From: Archegozetes longisetosus
Taxonomy: Eukaryota > Arthropoda > Arachnida > Sarcoptiformes > Trhypochthoniidae
NCBI GenBank assembly: GCA_018873245.2
Contig: JAEMBT020000009.1
Location: 868,001 to 932,000, forward strand
DNA: 64,000 nucleotides
Direction of reading: 5' to 3'
How positions within the stretch are numbered: the first letter of the stretch is position 1; every line of letters begins with the position of its first letter. Below the pieces are notes generated by a model. It was not told where the DNA came from. It was given only the letters and a program-made list of their open reading frames with translations, and searched no databases. A program made the position numbers and the translations under genes. Shown here one piece after another: positions 1-30,617 of this stretch.

Positions 1-3000
1 TGAGAGCAAGCATTGAATTATTAAATAGATTACTCTTTTAGTATCGAGCAGTGAAAGGCAGAGCTAATAAAGAAGTGATTTAATTAATAAGTTTTAATTA
101 GAACTATCTATACTTAAGCAGTCTTTAATTGTTGACATAAGAATATTATATGCGAGTCAAACAACTAACGAAACAATTAGTCCTTAACATCTAACCTAAC
201 TTAATATCTAACTTGAGCTTAATATTACCGCTCAAATTGCATTTACGAGTAGTTTATGTCAATCTTAGTTCTTATCCTTCTTCGAGATATATATAGTCGG
301 CTTAATCTAGTGCTCGAAAAAATAATTTGATAACATTTACTAAAAGTAAGAAAAGGAAACACAAAAGAGGAAAAAAAATAAATTCATTCTATATCTCAAT
401 CTATATCTCATACACAATAAGTATAAATACATTACTTCTCTCTCGTACTAGAAAACAGAACAAATCATTAATCAATGCATGAAAAAAAGCAAATAAAAAC
501 TTCTCATTCAACCTTGAAGTGAGTCTTTGAGCTGATCCCTGTTTTTATTGAACTGGTATCAAAAAAAAGTTAGAAAGCTGTAAGATATAGTGAAATGTCA
601 GGTGAAGTGAGAGTAACTCCGGTTGCGTTACCACTAATATTCATATAATCCCAATACAATTGGACGTTGAATGTGATGCTTGAAACACATAATCCTCTTT
701 ACTTTTTGGCGTAGGAGACCTATCTTTCGATATGTACTGTTGTAGTGATGTGTATGTTTTCCGGTCAAATCAAAATATCACATGTATTAATGTGTCATTT
801 TCTTAGGGATCAAACATTTACAGTCTATAGAAATGTAATAAATCATTATTTTGTTTTTAGTAGATTTAGATAAAGCCCTACTCTTACTATTTGCTAAACA
901 TTATATATTTATTGTATTGATGCGATACTAGAAGTATTTGATGTCTTATCTGTAGTCAGATCTGTATTGAAGAGTAAAACTAGTTATAAATCTTTCTTTT
1001 CTTTCAATATGTTTGTTTGCATTTTAAACAAATGAAGCCTCAAACAGAAACTTATTGATCCATAAGTTCATAAATCATTTAATCGATTCATTCGATTGTT
1101 GTCTGTTCTGAAAGATTCTCATTTCAATTCCTTTTTATGCTTCTCATACGTTATATATTTATTCTAATCATTTTAATTCTGATTTAATACTTTAATTCAT
1201 ATCAAAATTTCTGATGCATTAAATTGAATTGAATTGAATGCAGTAGTTTTTTGAGATTATGCTTTAGTAATAAGTGATCATTAAAATACGTTTTCATAAG
1301 CGTTTTAATGAAGTTTATTCCTATTTCTAATTGAATACCAGATGTATTTCTATCATCTGTGAAAACTTCCTATAAGCCACCAAAATTTGTTTCTATCAAA
1401 GCAAACAATTAATTAAATGGCCACAAACTTATGTATCGCATATTTCACTTAATTGTAGCAATTCTTATCGAAATTAATCAAAAAAATGTCATCTAAATAC
1501 ACATTTGAAACCGATGCTAAACATTAGTTGACGATTTAAACATGAGATACAAATCATATTTGAAGTCGATTATCATCAAAGCTATCTCCTCTCTGATCAT
1601 ATCCAATAACTATAAGATCCATACTTAAGTTGATGCAACTCTATATATTTCTGTCTATAAGTCTAACTCCTCATACCATAAGTTATAGTTCGTATTCAAT
1701 TACATAACTCGATTTATTATCCTAATTATACCTATTCTTTCGAGCACTTCCTTTGACACTATATTGTTAAGAACATACTTTCTTATACAATACTTACCCA
1801 AATAAAGAGTAACAAAAATTTTCAGGAATTTCATCGCTTCTTAATCTTCAGGAAACTTGACTTTATTTAACGCACTCAATACATACTATTTTCATAAGAT
1901 TTTTTCAAACAGAATATTCTATGATTTAAGCTTTTTCTCTGTTTGAGTTAATTTGATGCTATTTTTCAGTTGTAGGTTAAATAAAAAAATTTATTTTGAG
2001 AGATAAATATAGTTTTGACTTTAGTTTAAAGATATGTTGATCTGAATGAAAGGCACAAAAGATTGTAGAATGTTGCGCTTCACAAAAATTTCAAGATTAA
2101 GCCATGCATTAATAACACATTTACATATTTTTACATTTAATGTTAACATATTTTGTATATTCAATACGTTATAGTGATATATATAAAAAATTTTAGTCAA
2201 GTCTAATAGTGTTTCTCATATCAGGCAGAAATACATGCGTTTGAATCAAAACCATTAGTTTTACATCAAAATCAATCAATATTTTCATTTCATATTTGCT
2301 TTCAATTTGTTTTCATCAAAATTGTATACTTTTATTATTAGTTATAACCAGAATATAACTTATCTTTTTTGTTATTTTTAAGTTCAATTGATTTGATTTC
2401 TAAGAGATTCTTTGATTGTTACTAATATTCTTGGAAACTATAGAAGTGAAATTCTCAAAAGAAATACTTTACTGATTATTTGAGAAAATTTATTCCATCA
2501 GGTCTTTACTGATAAATATTTTCTGTTTTTGAGTTATGAAAGAGATAGCAAAGAGTTTCTCCAATTTTATCCAAAAGGCATTTATTTCCAAAAATTCTCA
2601 ACAAAATTGTATTTATGAATAAAAAATGAATGAAATTTGATGTACCTGTAAATAAGTACTTATACCTTAGACGCTAAGGAGATTCTTAGCAGCATTTGAG
2701 GAAGATTTGAAAGTTAAACTTCGATAAACTTATAAAAAATAGATTCTTTCTCCTACAAAGAGCTTCATTATATGTAATGCAACGTATTTTTTGAATGAAT
2801 AAAAAATGAAATACTTATAAGTTTATAAAATATCAAAAACTTTTACATATGCTTTTGAGTCATTTTCTACTTAACTAAAAAGCTTCAAAATTATCATATC
2901 GAGCGTGAAAGTTGATACAACTTTTCGTAATTAAATTTGTTATACAATATCAATAACGAAACTTTTCAACAGTAAAGCTTTAGACGAAAACACAAAGAAG

Positions 3001-3573
3001 ACAAGTTTCCTATAGGCTCATAAACTTTGACTTTGCTTAACACAAAATTAATCTAATGATTGAGCAGAGCAATTAATTCAATCAAACATCGAGTACATAA
3101 TGATTTTTGTTGCTGAAAGAAAATTCATTCTTCTAGCAGCAAATATAATATTGATTTTACTGTACTTATGATAGACTTAATATATTTTTATATCAGATAT
3201 ATCTTCAATCAAAATGATAGACAAAATCTAATAATTATTTTCAGCAGATTATTGATGAAAAAACAATTTTCTAGTATTCAAAAAATATTATTTCTAAACA
3301 GAATAAGAATATTGTACTTGAATTTCATTTATAAATTGTTTTTGAACCTACATTATCATAATTTACTGATTCTAAATAATCTAAAATAAATATTTTTCTT
3401 TCGATAATAGTATCGTGTATCTTTATTAGGAATTGGTTGCATTTTGCACACAACGCAACGAGTTTTTCAAAATGCGAGAACTCATATTTGCCGACTCATT
3501 CTTATTTGATATAGCAGTTATATGAAAAAAAAATTGAGATTTATTTCAAGATATACTTTTTAAGTCAACATTT

Positions 3574-3669
3574 CAGTCGCACTCTATTGTCAAATAAAGC
3601 CAAGTTTATAGGGAAAAATAAAAAATGTTCAAATAAAAACTTTCAAGAAGTATAAACACAGTGCGACTG
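3574..3669. repeat. Short inverted repeat with GC-rich 10-bp ends
   Basis: CAGTCGCACT at 3574-3583 is exactly inverted at 3660-3669 (AGTGCGACTG), giving a 96-bp unit. A GC-rich perfect 10-mer pair is unusual in this AT-rich sequence and resembles short transposon termini. No clear target duplication is seen. Confidence 0.4.
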
Positions 3670-6600
3670 CAATAAAATATTCCTAACCTAGCCCAACCTA
3701 ACTTAGAAATTGCTGCAAATACTCTAATAAAAACGAGCATAAGCTCTCATTTCAAATGAAATATTCATTTTAAAAATTAAGTAAACTTATGATTGAAAAA
3801 GTTCATAACTTACATCAAAGCTATGCTTAATATTGAATATTGCGCCGAATACCAGACATAGATATTTGGGTCAGAATTGCATATTTCCTTCATATTTTCA
3901 CTCTTTTAAACACTGAACTGTTGGTTAAATTCCTTTGAGAGGAATAGAGATATGGGCAAATTTAATTTTAAAATTCAACTCGATATCAAAATAAACATCA
4001 AGTACTTGAATATGACATAAGAAGTATAAATACATTAGAGTACAGATTGATATAAAATTATTTTATAATTTTTTTATGTAAATTTTAGTCTTGCTCCAAA
4101 CTATACTCTTCAGCACAAACATTGAAGTTTAAATATGAAGTCAGATTTCTATAAGCTATTGACATTCAAAAATGTTTCAAAAATAACAGCCAAATCCCAA
4201 CCCTGAAGATGATCTCGAGTTTTGATATAAGTGCTGACTCACTCAACTTTAACAGCTCTCTATATTTGCGATTTTTTATCATTAAAATACATGCGAATCA
4301 AGAATTCCCTCCGAGATAACCAAAATTCCTCAAAAACAAGTGTTTATTCTTCGAACACATGACTACTAACAAAAAAGATATGCAATAAAAAACTCATTAA
4401 CTATTCCAGAAGTCAATTAATTAAAAGTAAATTAAGAGCTCAGTTTTGCTTAATGATTAAGGCTGTCTTATGTTGACATATAATCAGTTTTCAATTTTGT
4501 CAGTCTAGAAATTGCTCTCAAAGATCTTACATATTGATCTCGAATGGACGGAAAGTTGGCTGAAATTTTCACAATATTCTAATTTTCTTATCTGTGCTTA
4601 AGCTGAGTCTTGAAAAATCGAAAATCAATAGCTTAAAGATAGATATAAAGACTGATAGACTAAAACCCCCTTAAGAATTGCTGTTAAATCCAAGTACTTT
4701 TTGTTGTCACACAATGGTATTTTAACAATAAGTTTGAGTAAAAGTTATATCACTCAAGGCTTTTTAAGATGTGCAAAATTTTGGACTTTCTAAAAATTTC
4801 AAAAACTCTTATTAAACGACAAAATCTTTTATTGCCGGCTCAACTGTTATAGGATTTCAAATGAATCAAACTAATCTAACGAGATTTTGACACTCTTTAC
4901 CGTAATTATTCTGTCATAAGATGAATGGCATTCGTGCTATGAAAAGTCGTAAGATTGTTGAATTAACCACTTATTTTAAAGTGAATTGCGTTCAACAATA
5001 ACAACATCTATTTAGTGAAACGGCTCACTGTTTATAAAGAAAAAATGATCTCATGACTATTTATGAAAAAAGTTGATTCAAGTGTATAGTTATTGTATAA
5101 ATAGTTATTTATGAGTCATTTGTTATGTGTTTTTGTGATAGCAATTCATGAAAAGAATAGAAGAAATATTATTTGAGTTGTGAAAATACAGTAATGCGTT
5201 CAAATTGATGATGAATGAGAGTGTGAAAAATGAAACTATAAGACTCACCTTTGACTTTGTTTATACTGAAATTCACTTGAAGTCATGACAAGAAATGTGA
5301 GAGAAGTAACTTTCAGAACTGATACTAACATATTTTTTACTTAATAGCAAAACCAATCGATATCTAAACAAGAATAAGAAATCTATTTTGACAAGTTTAA
5401 TCCGATAGAAATCTTGACTTAACTAAAAGCCAATTATAGATATCTTAAAACTGACTCAAACAAATTACTATCAGAATGAGTAGAATAACAGTTCGCAATG
5501 TATTCTTGTTGCGAAGTTATATGTATTGTTGATGGCAATTTATCTGTCAAACACAGTTCTCACCATTTATTTCGTGTTATGTCTTCGTCTCTACTCTAAT
5601 GTGTGGCAAAACGGAAAGAATCGAAAGCTTTATCTTCTTGTGAAGTACTATACTCTTATAGTATTGCTACTATTTTGTCTCTCCATTTAGGCGTCAACTT
5701 ACCTGAACTGCTTTCAAAGCATATATTCTGTAATTTATTATAACTCTATAAGATCAAATCTATAGTACTATATGTAATGAAATTTTGTTTGTTTTAAGAA
5801 TATTGGTAAGAATGTAAGTTTTATTTATGATGATAAGTAGATTTACAAAAATCTTATTTTTCTAACCATATATATATTGCTTCTGTTCCTTTTGTTTAAA
5901 CAATTTTTTAATTCTTTGACCATATAATGATGAAAGCGTTGACCAAAAATAGTTTATGTAGCAAATGTACTCCCCAGATATGGTACACATATGAAAAGAG
6001 ACACTACTTTAGAACACTACTAAAGAACCGATTGGAAAAAATGCTTATGTCATCACAAATATATATTTATTATAACATGTTTGATGCATCATTTAAGTTC
6101 TAATATTAAAAATCGATTCTATTCTTTAGACTTATACCAAAATTGAAGTCAAACTTCGAATACTGGACTCATTTTCTCAAACATATCGAAATGATTACAA
6201 ATTGACATTTTTTTGCCAAATGAGCAGTTCATTTATGACATATAATAAACTACTTTCAAAACAATATAAGGCCCGAATGAACTTAACTTTTGTGACGCCT
6301 CAAATGTGAAATCCCTTATTTTCTGGTAATGTCTTAAACTTAAACACGAATTGATTGATTGACACAAGTGTAGAATCTATATACACTGTTAGCATGACTG
6401 GTATGTCTTCTCTTATGCTCCTTAGACCTCCTTATTCCTTAAGGGCACCATATTTTTTGTTCTTTTCAAACACATTTTGCCATCAGATTCACTTATCAGA
6501 CAATTGCTCTCTTGGTTCTCTCTCTCTCTTCCTCTAAGAAAACCCCCAAAAACATGCAGTCCTTTAGTCCATAATTGACTTTTCTTTTATGCTTCTCTTC

Positions 6601-7575
6601 CATACGCATAGAGTTAGACATGATTTTCTATCCCTTAATATCATTACGACTTTTGCCATCCTTTTCGCTAACTATAGTATCTCTAAACATGAGTTTATGC
6701 GTATATAAAAACACCTTTTTGTCACTTTTCATTTTTCTCCTTTAGTTATGAAAAATATTGAAAAGTGCACAAATATTCTTGTTTTTTGGCACTCAACTGG
6801 TCATAACTCATGTCAGATTCACATTTATTTATTCATTTATTTAAACATTACAGCCTTTGTTCCATTGAGTTAATCATTTTTTGTCTTAAGTTTGATTGCA
6901 AATTCAAATGTTTGTCTCATTAATATTTATTTGTCTAATGCGATAAAACTTTCATTGAGTGAAAGGTTATTTGAAGAGTAGTCAGAGTGAGACAATCAAA
7001 TCTACAGTTGCATATTGTCTCAAAATTACAGTTTTCAATCATTTTGCAGCCATTTTTTAAGTAATATTTCATTTAAGGTGTATTTACCTCAAAGAACAAA
7101 TAAATGATGAAATGACGCACAATTGAAACACAGTTGAAAGAAGCAAACCTTTTGGTTTAGAGTTGCATTTTCAACACTTTATTTGAATATGTTTTGATTG
7201 AATGAGAAAGCGTAAGAAATTCTATATGAGAGTGCATCTAGTTCTTTAATTTTCTATTATTATTTATGTGCCTAAATGTTTAAACATTTAAAGTAAAATA
7301 CTGTCTAATAAATAGTAAAAAATGTTTCATATAAGATAAGGATATGACATATTAGGCAAAACAGTTATTTTATTGCTAATAAAAAAGGCTAATAACTTAA
7401 AAACCATTATAATATAGGTTATACTTTTATGATATATTTATTATAAACTATCTTATATAATGACGAGAAGACGATCTCTAACTTTGTAAAACCTCTATAT
7501 TGGTTACAGCACAAACAGTTCTTCTCAGTAAAACTAATTTTCAACTTTTTATTATCTGCCACGTAATCGCTTTAG

Positions 7576-7648
7576 TTTAGAAAAAAAGGTTTTATTGCTA
7601 GATTGTTATAAGAGGAATTATAGTACGAATTAAAACCTTTTTTCTAAA
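7576..7648. repeat. Short hairpin-forming inverted repeat
   Basis: The arm at 7576-7594 (TTTAG, seven A, GGTTTTA) is inverted at 7631-7648 with one A fewer, around a 36-nt spacer. It could be a tiny MITE or a fortuitous AT-rich hairpin. Confidence 0.45.
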
Positions 7649-7725
7649 TAATTCATAATAGAGATGCGTTTCAAATATAATCGTTGTTTAGATCTACACT
7701 TTTTTCAGACCAAATCAATATTCTC

Positions 7726-7728
<3 letters not shown>

Positions 7729-7757
<29 letters not shown>

Positions 7758-7782
7758 CTTCTTCTTCTTCTTCTTCTTCTTC
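7729..7782. repeat. (TTC)18 microsatellite
   Basis: An uninterrupted run of TTC units spans 54 bases, 210 bp upstream of GluRI exon a. On this strand it is a pure polypyrimidine tract close to an acceptor. Confidence 0.97.
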
Positions 7783-7991
7783 AATAAGAAAGAAGTTTAC
7801 TTTGTTTTGTCTGTAACAATAAAACAAAGTCTTAAGTATTTGATTGTTTCTTATTAATTAGTTTTCGAGATCGAAATCATATAAAATCGAAACTTATTTA
7901 AAAGAAATGGCAACAAATTGATATATAAAAAACTTTTCTAACAATTCAAACTTTTATTGGCAACTGAAAAGTAATTTGTTTTCACTTCTAG

Positions 7992-25674
<17,683 letters not shown>

Positions 25675-27431
25675 TTTGAATGAGTTTACGAGCAAGACAA
25701 CAATTTTTGGATACTTTCTAAGAAGTTTGTTTCTCTAATAGCACATTTGATGTAATATATTTATATAAAGAATAGATTATGTGTCATTTGAATTACATAT
25801 CTTTTTGGTAAACCAAATGTTGACCTAATTTTGGTTTTGTAAAAACTAATAAAAACATCACTAAATGACAAATGTTTCTCTGTAACACATGTTATCTGTT
25901 GAAGAGCAAATAAACACAATTATATCACTTTAGAAATATTGTTGCTTAACTATCTATTCTTAATGTAGTTTTTAGGCTTCATGTGTTAACTCTGTGAATG
26001 GGATACTATGTCGTTTGTAATCATTTCTCGTAAATATATTTGATATATCTAAAAGTGTTGTCCATGTGCATTTTCAGTCTAATTCTAATACAAACAATAA
26101 TTATCTAATTTTATTTAATCAAACTTAATTCAGAATAAGCTTCATCCAAAGCTATTACAAAATAGTATCGAAAATTATTTGACTGCCTTATCTAATGGTT
26201 TTCAAGTAGATGTGGAATCTGTCAATTAATTTGAGTCTAAACACTTGCCACATACAAGTTATTATTGAGTCAAAAATACACTCATTTTTCCACAAAATCC
26301 ATTCATAAGTTCCATAAAATAATGACTCAAATGATTTTTGTTAACACATTCGACTGAACAAAACATACGTAAAATATTTGAGCTCTGAATAATAAGATGA
26401 ATAAAGTTTATGTGAGTTATAGTTAGATTCATATTTAATAAGTCGCAATATATTAGGTCTAGCTTTCCAGTTTCATATTGGCTATTTTGAACATTCTCTA
26501 TGATAAATTGTAGTGAATCTTAAAGTAAGTAATATTTAATAATTAATAATCTCTTTAATAAAACTCATATATTTTAAAATATATAGTAAGAGATCACTTG
26601 AAGCCTATTTTAAAGTGCTATTCATTCAGTTAATAGTATAGCAGGTGTTGACTAATCCGTTAGTTTAGTTACTAAACTGAAGTGCATTTAGTTTAAAAAT
26701 AGTAATAAAATCGATTTTCTAGTAATTATAGTTAGAGATTGTGATCAAAGTTTTCCTCAATTAAATTAATTGCTTTAAAAGGCTTTTCCGAAATTGATTT
26801 TGATTAAAAAGAAAAATAGATTTAACTACTCTTTATTATAATAAGCTGTTCATCATAAGCTTTCCAAATCTATATATATTTATAAACATGTTGCTAATTA
26901 TGCTGTATACTCTCTGTTGTTTCTACTTTTTAATTAACATCATTTTAAACATGACATCAAATTTAGAATTTGCAATATATGAGAGCTCAAATTGAAATAA
27001 ATGCTAAAACAAACATGTACGTTTTGTATTATGCGTTCTAGAATAGAGAAGTCTACTTATGTTTCAAATTAATCCTAGCGTCTAGACCAACTGTATTTTC
27101 GATAGTCAATTTAGGTTTTAGGCAAATTTGTTTCGCTTAAAAGCTCTTTCTTGTATATTACTCAATAATGTCCTACTTTATATTCTATCTAAACAAATAA
27201 AGTAGCTATTCAGTATTGGGAGATTCTGATAAGTTCTGGTTTGTGAAAGATATTCTCTAAGTTTTAATACATATTGAAAAATAGTTTTAAAAACGTTTAA
27301 ACAATAGTCAAGGCAATATGACTTTCTGAAAAGATAACCTATAATTCGGTTTATGGGAGAAATCATACTTCAAAAAATTATTTACGTATCGCCCCTTAAC
27401 TCAATTAATCTCATCAAATGGCTCAATCGAA
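25675..27431. other. GluRI 3' UTR and flank
   Basis: The first 240 bases hold the candidate polyadenylation signals. Beyond that I see AT-rich sequence with no exon-like segment. Confidence 0.6.
25848..25914 (+). promoter_or_regulatory. Candidate polyadenylation signals of GluRI
   Basis: Two AATAAA hexamers lie 174 and 235 bases after the stop codon, at 25848-25853 and 25909-25914. Their position fits a short 3' UTR. In DNA this AT-rich the hexamer also occurs by chance, so which one is used is not known. Confidence 0.45.
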
Positions 27432-27816
27432 GAGTATAATTGTATGGTATTTTGAGCCCAATTTCAAGCTGGCTTCAGGATCAGAAGCTTGTCAGATGTG
27501 GAAATGAATCAAAATAGAGATATAAAACCAGATATTTAATTCAATATTGCTTATATAAAGAAGTGGACAATTTTCGACTCTAAGTCAGAATTGGAGAGCA
27601 TCCGAAAAAGGAGCAGCAAAATAGGAAACTTCTACATTCTCGTTCAACAGTCCATTAGTGATGAAATTGTGAAAGAATAACAATTTTTCACAAAGATTGA
27701 ATCAAAAATTTTTAGTTTTTATCTACAATTTGATTCGAAAATTGGATTTAGCTTTGATATTTTTGCGGTTCTAAAGCCAGCTTCAGATTAGTTCAAAATA
27801 TCATACAAATATACTC
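27432..27816. mobile_element. Inverted-repeat MITE with ~45-bp ends
   Basis: GAGTATAATTGTATGGTATT followed by TTGAGCCC...AAGCTGGCTT (27432-27476) is inverted at 27773-27816 as AAGCCAGCTT...ATACAAATATACTC. The outer 45 bp match well and the interior does not. There is no open frame of note. It is intergenic. Confidence 0.65.
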
Positions 27817-29523
27817 CCTAATAAGAAAATTAAATTAAAGTGCAGTACTTAATTCTAGGATGTTTTATCTTTTCTCATAGTTCACATTATAAATTTTTTT
27901 TTCAAAAATCATATTACTTGACCACTACTTAGAAAATTTTAAAACTATTCTTCTGATATCTACCAAAACTTGAAGAATATTTTTCATTAACCATAACGTT
28001 TCAATACTAAATAGCCTACATTGAATACTTTTGTAAAATTTTCACAAATTGAAGAAACAAGGTTAGGCGCAAAAATAGTTGCGCACAATTTTTAGAAAAA
28101 CACGAAGAGGTTAATTTTTCGACAAGCTTGAAACATTTTTATATCCGACTGCAATGATTTTTAATTCTTCAAAGTTTATAGTACATTTGAAATTTGATTA
28201 AAATCACATTCACTTGTAATGCTTCATAAATTTAAGTTAAAATACGCTTAAATCTCAAGTGAACACGATTTACAACAATATTGACGTAAATTGCACTCTA
28301 AAATTGCCAAAAAGCGTATTTGCGTCATTCATAGATAAAACTTATTTTATTTATATTAGATTTCATGAGAGCCACGCATTTGATGAAAATAATTTAATGA
28401 GAGCATAATTAAATTTTCTAATAAGTTAACTAAAAAAAATCACTTGATTTTGATAATTCAACATAAAAGTACTAGAGACACAACCTTAAGAATTGCTCAT
28501 TCTCTGTAAATAACGTATCATAATTTGATCCCTAAGAGTAAAGTCGATGTCTGGATAGATAAAAATTTAAGGAAATGATTTAAAATCGGAAATTAAGTTT
28601 AGACAACAAATTGCTTGAATTTGGTGAAAGATTTTTAGGAGTTTTATAAAGTTTTATCCTTTGCTGAAAGTATAAGAAAACATATTTGTTGGAAGAAATC
28701 AAATATCAAAGTGTACTAAAGTTTCACTGCTTTATGTTTAGAGCAAAAAATGGAGAAAAAAAATTCAGTTAAATAATTGATGATAAAAATTCTAGAAGTA
28801 GTGGAAAGAAAAAATATTGACTTTTCTTCTCTTTTGAACGTGAAGTGAGTAAATATAGTTAAGAATAAACAAATAAAAAATGTCAGTAAGTCGACTTTTG
28901 CTTCAGCCACTCTGAGCTTGTCTGCTTCGCTCAGTTTCGAGTATTTGCCACAACACTTTGTGTCTTTAATAGTGTTAATACTATTAACAGTTATCTAATT
29001 TTTTGCTCTTAAATCCAGAATATAGAGTAAGGTCAAAAAAAGATATGTAATAGCTCGTTGAATTTGAATATTTTAAAACATAAATACACTACCTAAAGCC
29101 TTGATCAGGAAGTGAACAGTATCTCTAAGTTTTAATATTGTATAGATCAAAAGCTTGAACGGTATCGCATGAATTGCTTGCAATAGCTTTATTAATCATG
29201 ATTCAGGTATAATATGCATAATGTATTATGTTTTACTAGTGCATTATTAGATATAGTGGAACAACCAAATATATATATATATACGAATGTAGTCATGACG
29301 AGCCTATATAGAGCTCATTGATCGGTCAGTTAATTGAATTTGATATACAGTCTGTCCTTTTATCTTCTAAACTCAAATATTGAGTACGATTTTTCTTTAA
29401 AATTACGCATCGATCAGATGCACTTATGAATAAGTTTGAAATAAATGTTTGGAAACATTATTTCTTAATCATTATGTTTTGTTTAAAAAACACTTTTAGT
29501 GTCCGAAATAGTGTTTACAATAA

Positions 29524-29724
29524 AAGAGAGTTTTTTTGTGGGGTCACCTTAAGAATAAAGTTTATGCCTCAGGCCCGCAAACAATAGAAGAATTAAAGCT
29601 AAATATTCAAAATGAAATTCGAAAAATAACTCCTGAAACTTTATTAAAAGTTTCAGACAATATGATTAAAAGAGTTAGACTTTGTTTAGAAAATAACGGA
29701 CAACACTTTCAACACATGTTATAA
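29524..29724 (+). pseudogene. Transposase C-terminal fragment (Tc1/mariner-like)
   Basis: The open segment reads FLWGHLKNKVYASGPQTIEE and onward to a stop at 29722-29724. The 'FLWG.LK..VY...P.TI.EL...I..EI' pattern is the usual C-terminal end of DDE transposases in insect Tc1/mariner-like elements. An in-frame TAA at 29521-29523 truncates it on the left, and no upstream catalytic domain is present. It lies within the TIR-bounded relic. Confidence 0.8.
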
Positions 29725-29877
29725 AGTATCGAATTGCTATTTCTAAACACTAATTCTATTACATTCGAATTGATTATTAAAAGTTTGTTCCAAAGTATCA
29801 AATTTTGAATCGATGAGTCATTTATTTGACATCTGATTAAAATATCAAAATATAAAATGCTTTAACTGCTTGATTTG

Positions 29878-30617
29878 ACGAGGGAGTTCGGGACTATGTA
29901 ATAACCGATTTCAAAAATATTTTTATGGCATAAATAACATGTCATATGATGTCCGAAAAGGCATATAAAAAAGGCTGACTGCTAGACACTTACAAGTTAT
30001 GACCACTCAAAAAGTGATTTTCTATGGCTTATTAATATTGATTCCTATGTATTTTGCTTATCAAAATGTACTCTAATTCAGTCAAATTACTCAATGGATG
30101 GCAAAATATTGTTAACAATGAAAAACTTCAAGATATTTTGAACAAATATAAAGATAACCTGAAATTTCATATCTACAGTAAAAGTAAGTTTCTATATATC
30201 GATAGCTCTAATTTTTCGTATCCATCATGCCTTTTAAATTCAAAGGATTTCTAAAACAAAACTTAAGAGATAAGATAAATACGAAAATTTAGATCTACTG
30301 ATATATAGAAACTCACTCTTAAGTATAAAACTTCAGATTATTCTTTTTTGTTCAAAATGGCTTGAACTTTTTCCCTATTAACGATATAATTGCCATCCAT
30401 TGAGTAATTTGACTAAATTAGAGTACATATATGATAGGCAAAATACATAGGAATCAATAGAAATAGCCATAGGAAATCACTTTTTGAGTGGTCACAACTT
30501 ATAAGTGTCTAGCGGTCAGCCTTTTTTATATGCCTTTTCGGACATCATATGACATGTTATTTATGCCATAAAAATATTTTTGAAATCGGTTATTACATAG
30601 TCCCGAACCTCCCTCGT
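29878..30617. repeat. Long imperfect palindrome (arms ~340 bp)
   Basis: The arm at 29878-30220 is the imperfect reverse complement of 30280-30617, around a 59-bp centre. Alignment by eye holds across the whole arm, from ACGAGGGAG through GGGACTATGTAATAACCGAT and CACTCAAAAAGTGATTT to TTTCTATATATC, with scattered substitutions and small indels. The right arm runs directly into the right terminal repeat of the mariner relic. The left arm does not, which points to an inverted duplication of the element's right end. Confidence 0.85.

Larger units (their letters stand above)
1..7991. other. Non-coding stretch upstream of the first recognised GluRI exon
   Basis: I found no exon, RNA gene or transposon with confidence here. 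It should be GluRI intron if the first coding exon is off the left edge. If a poorly conserved signal-peptide exon is hidden here, part of it is 5' flank instead. It holds the (TTC)18 array and two small inverted repeats listed separately. Scattered CTAACCTAAC-like bits occur at about 190 and 3690. Confidence 0.6.

Noticed and set aside
6355-6537. 60-codon frame considered as the missing GluRI 5' exon
   Set aside because: No similarity to the AMPA amino-terminal domain and no suitable phase-1 donor before exon a.
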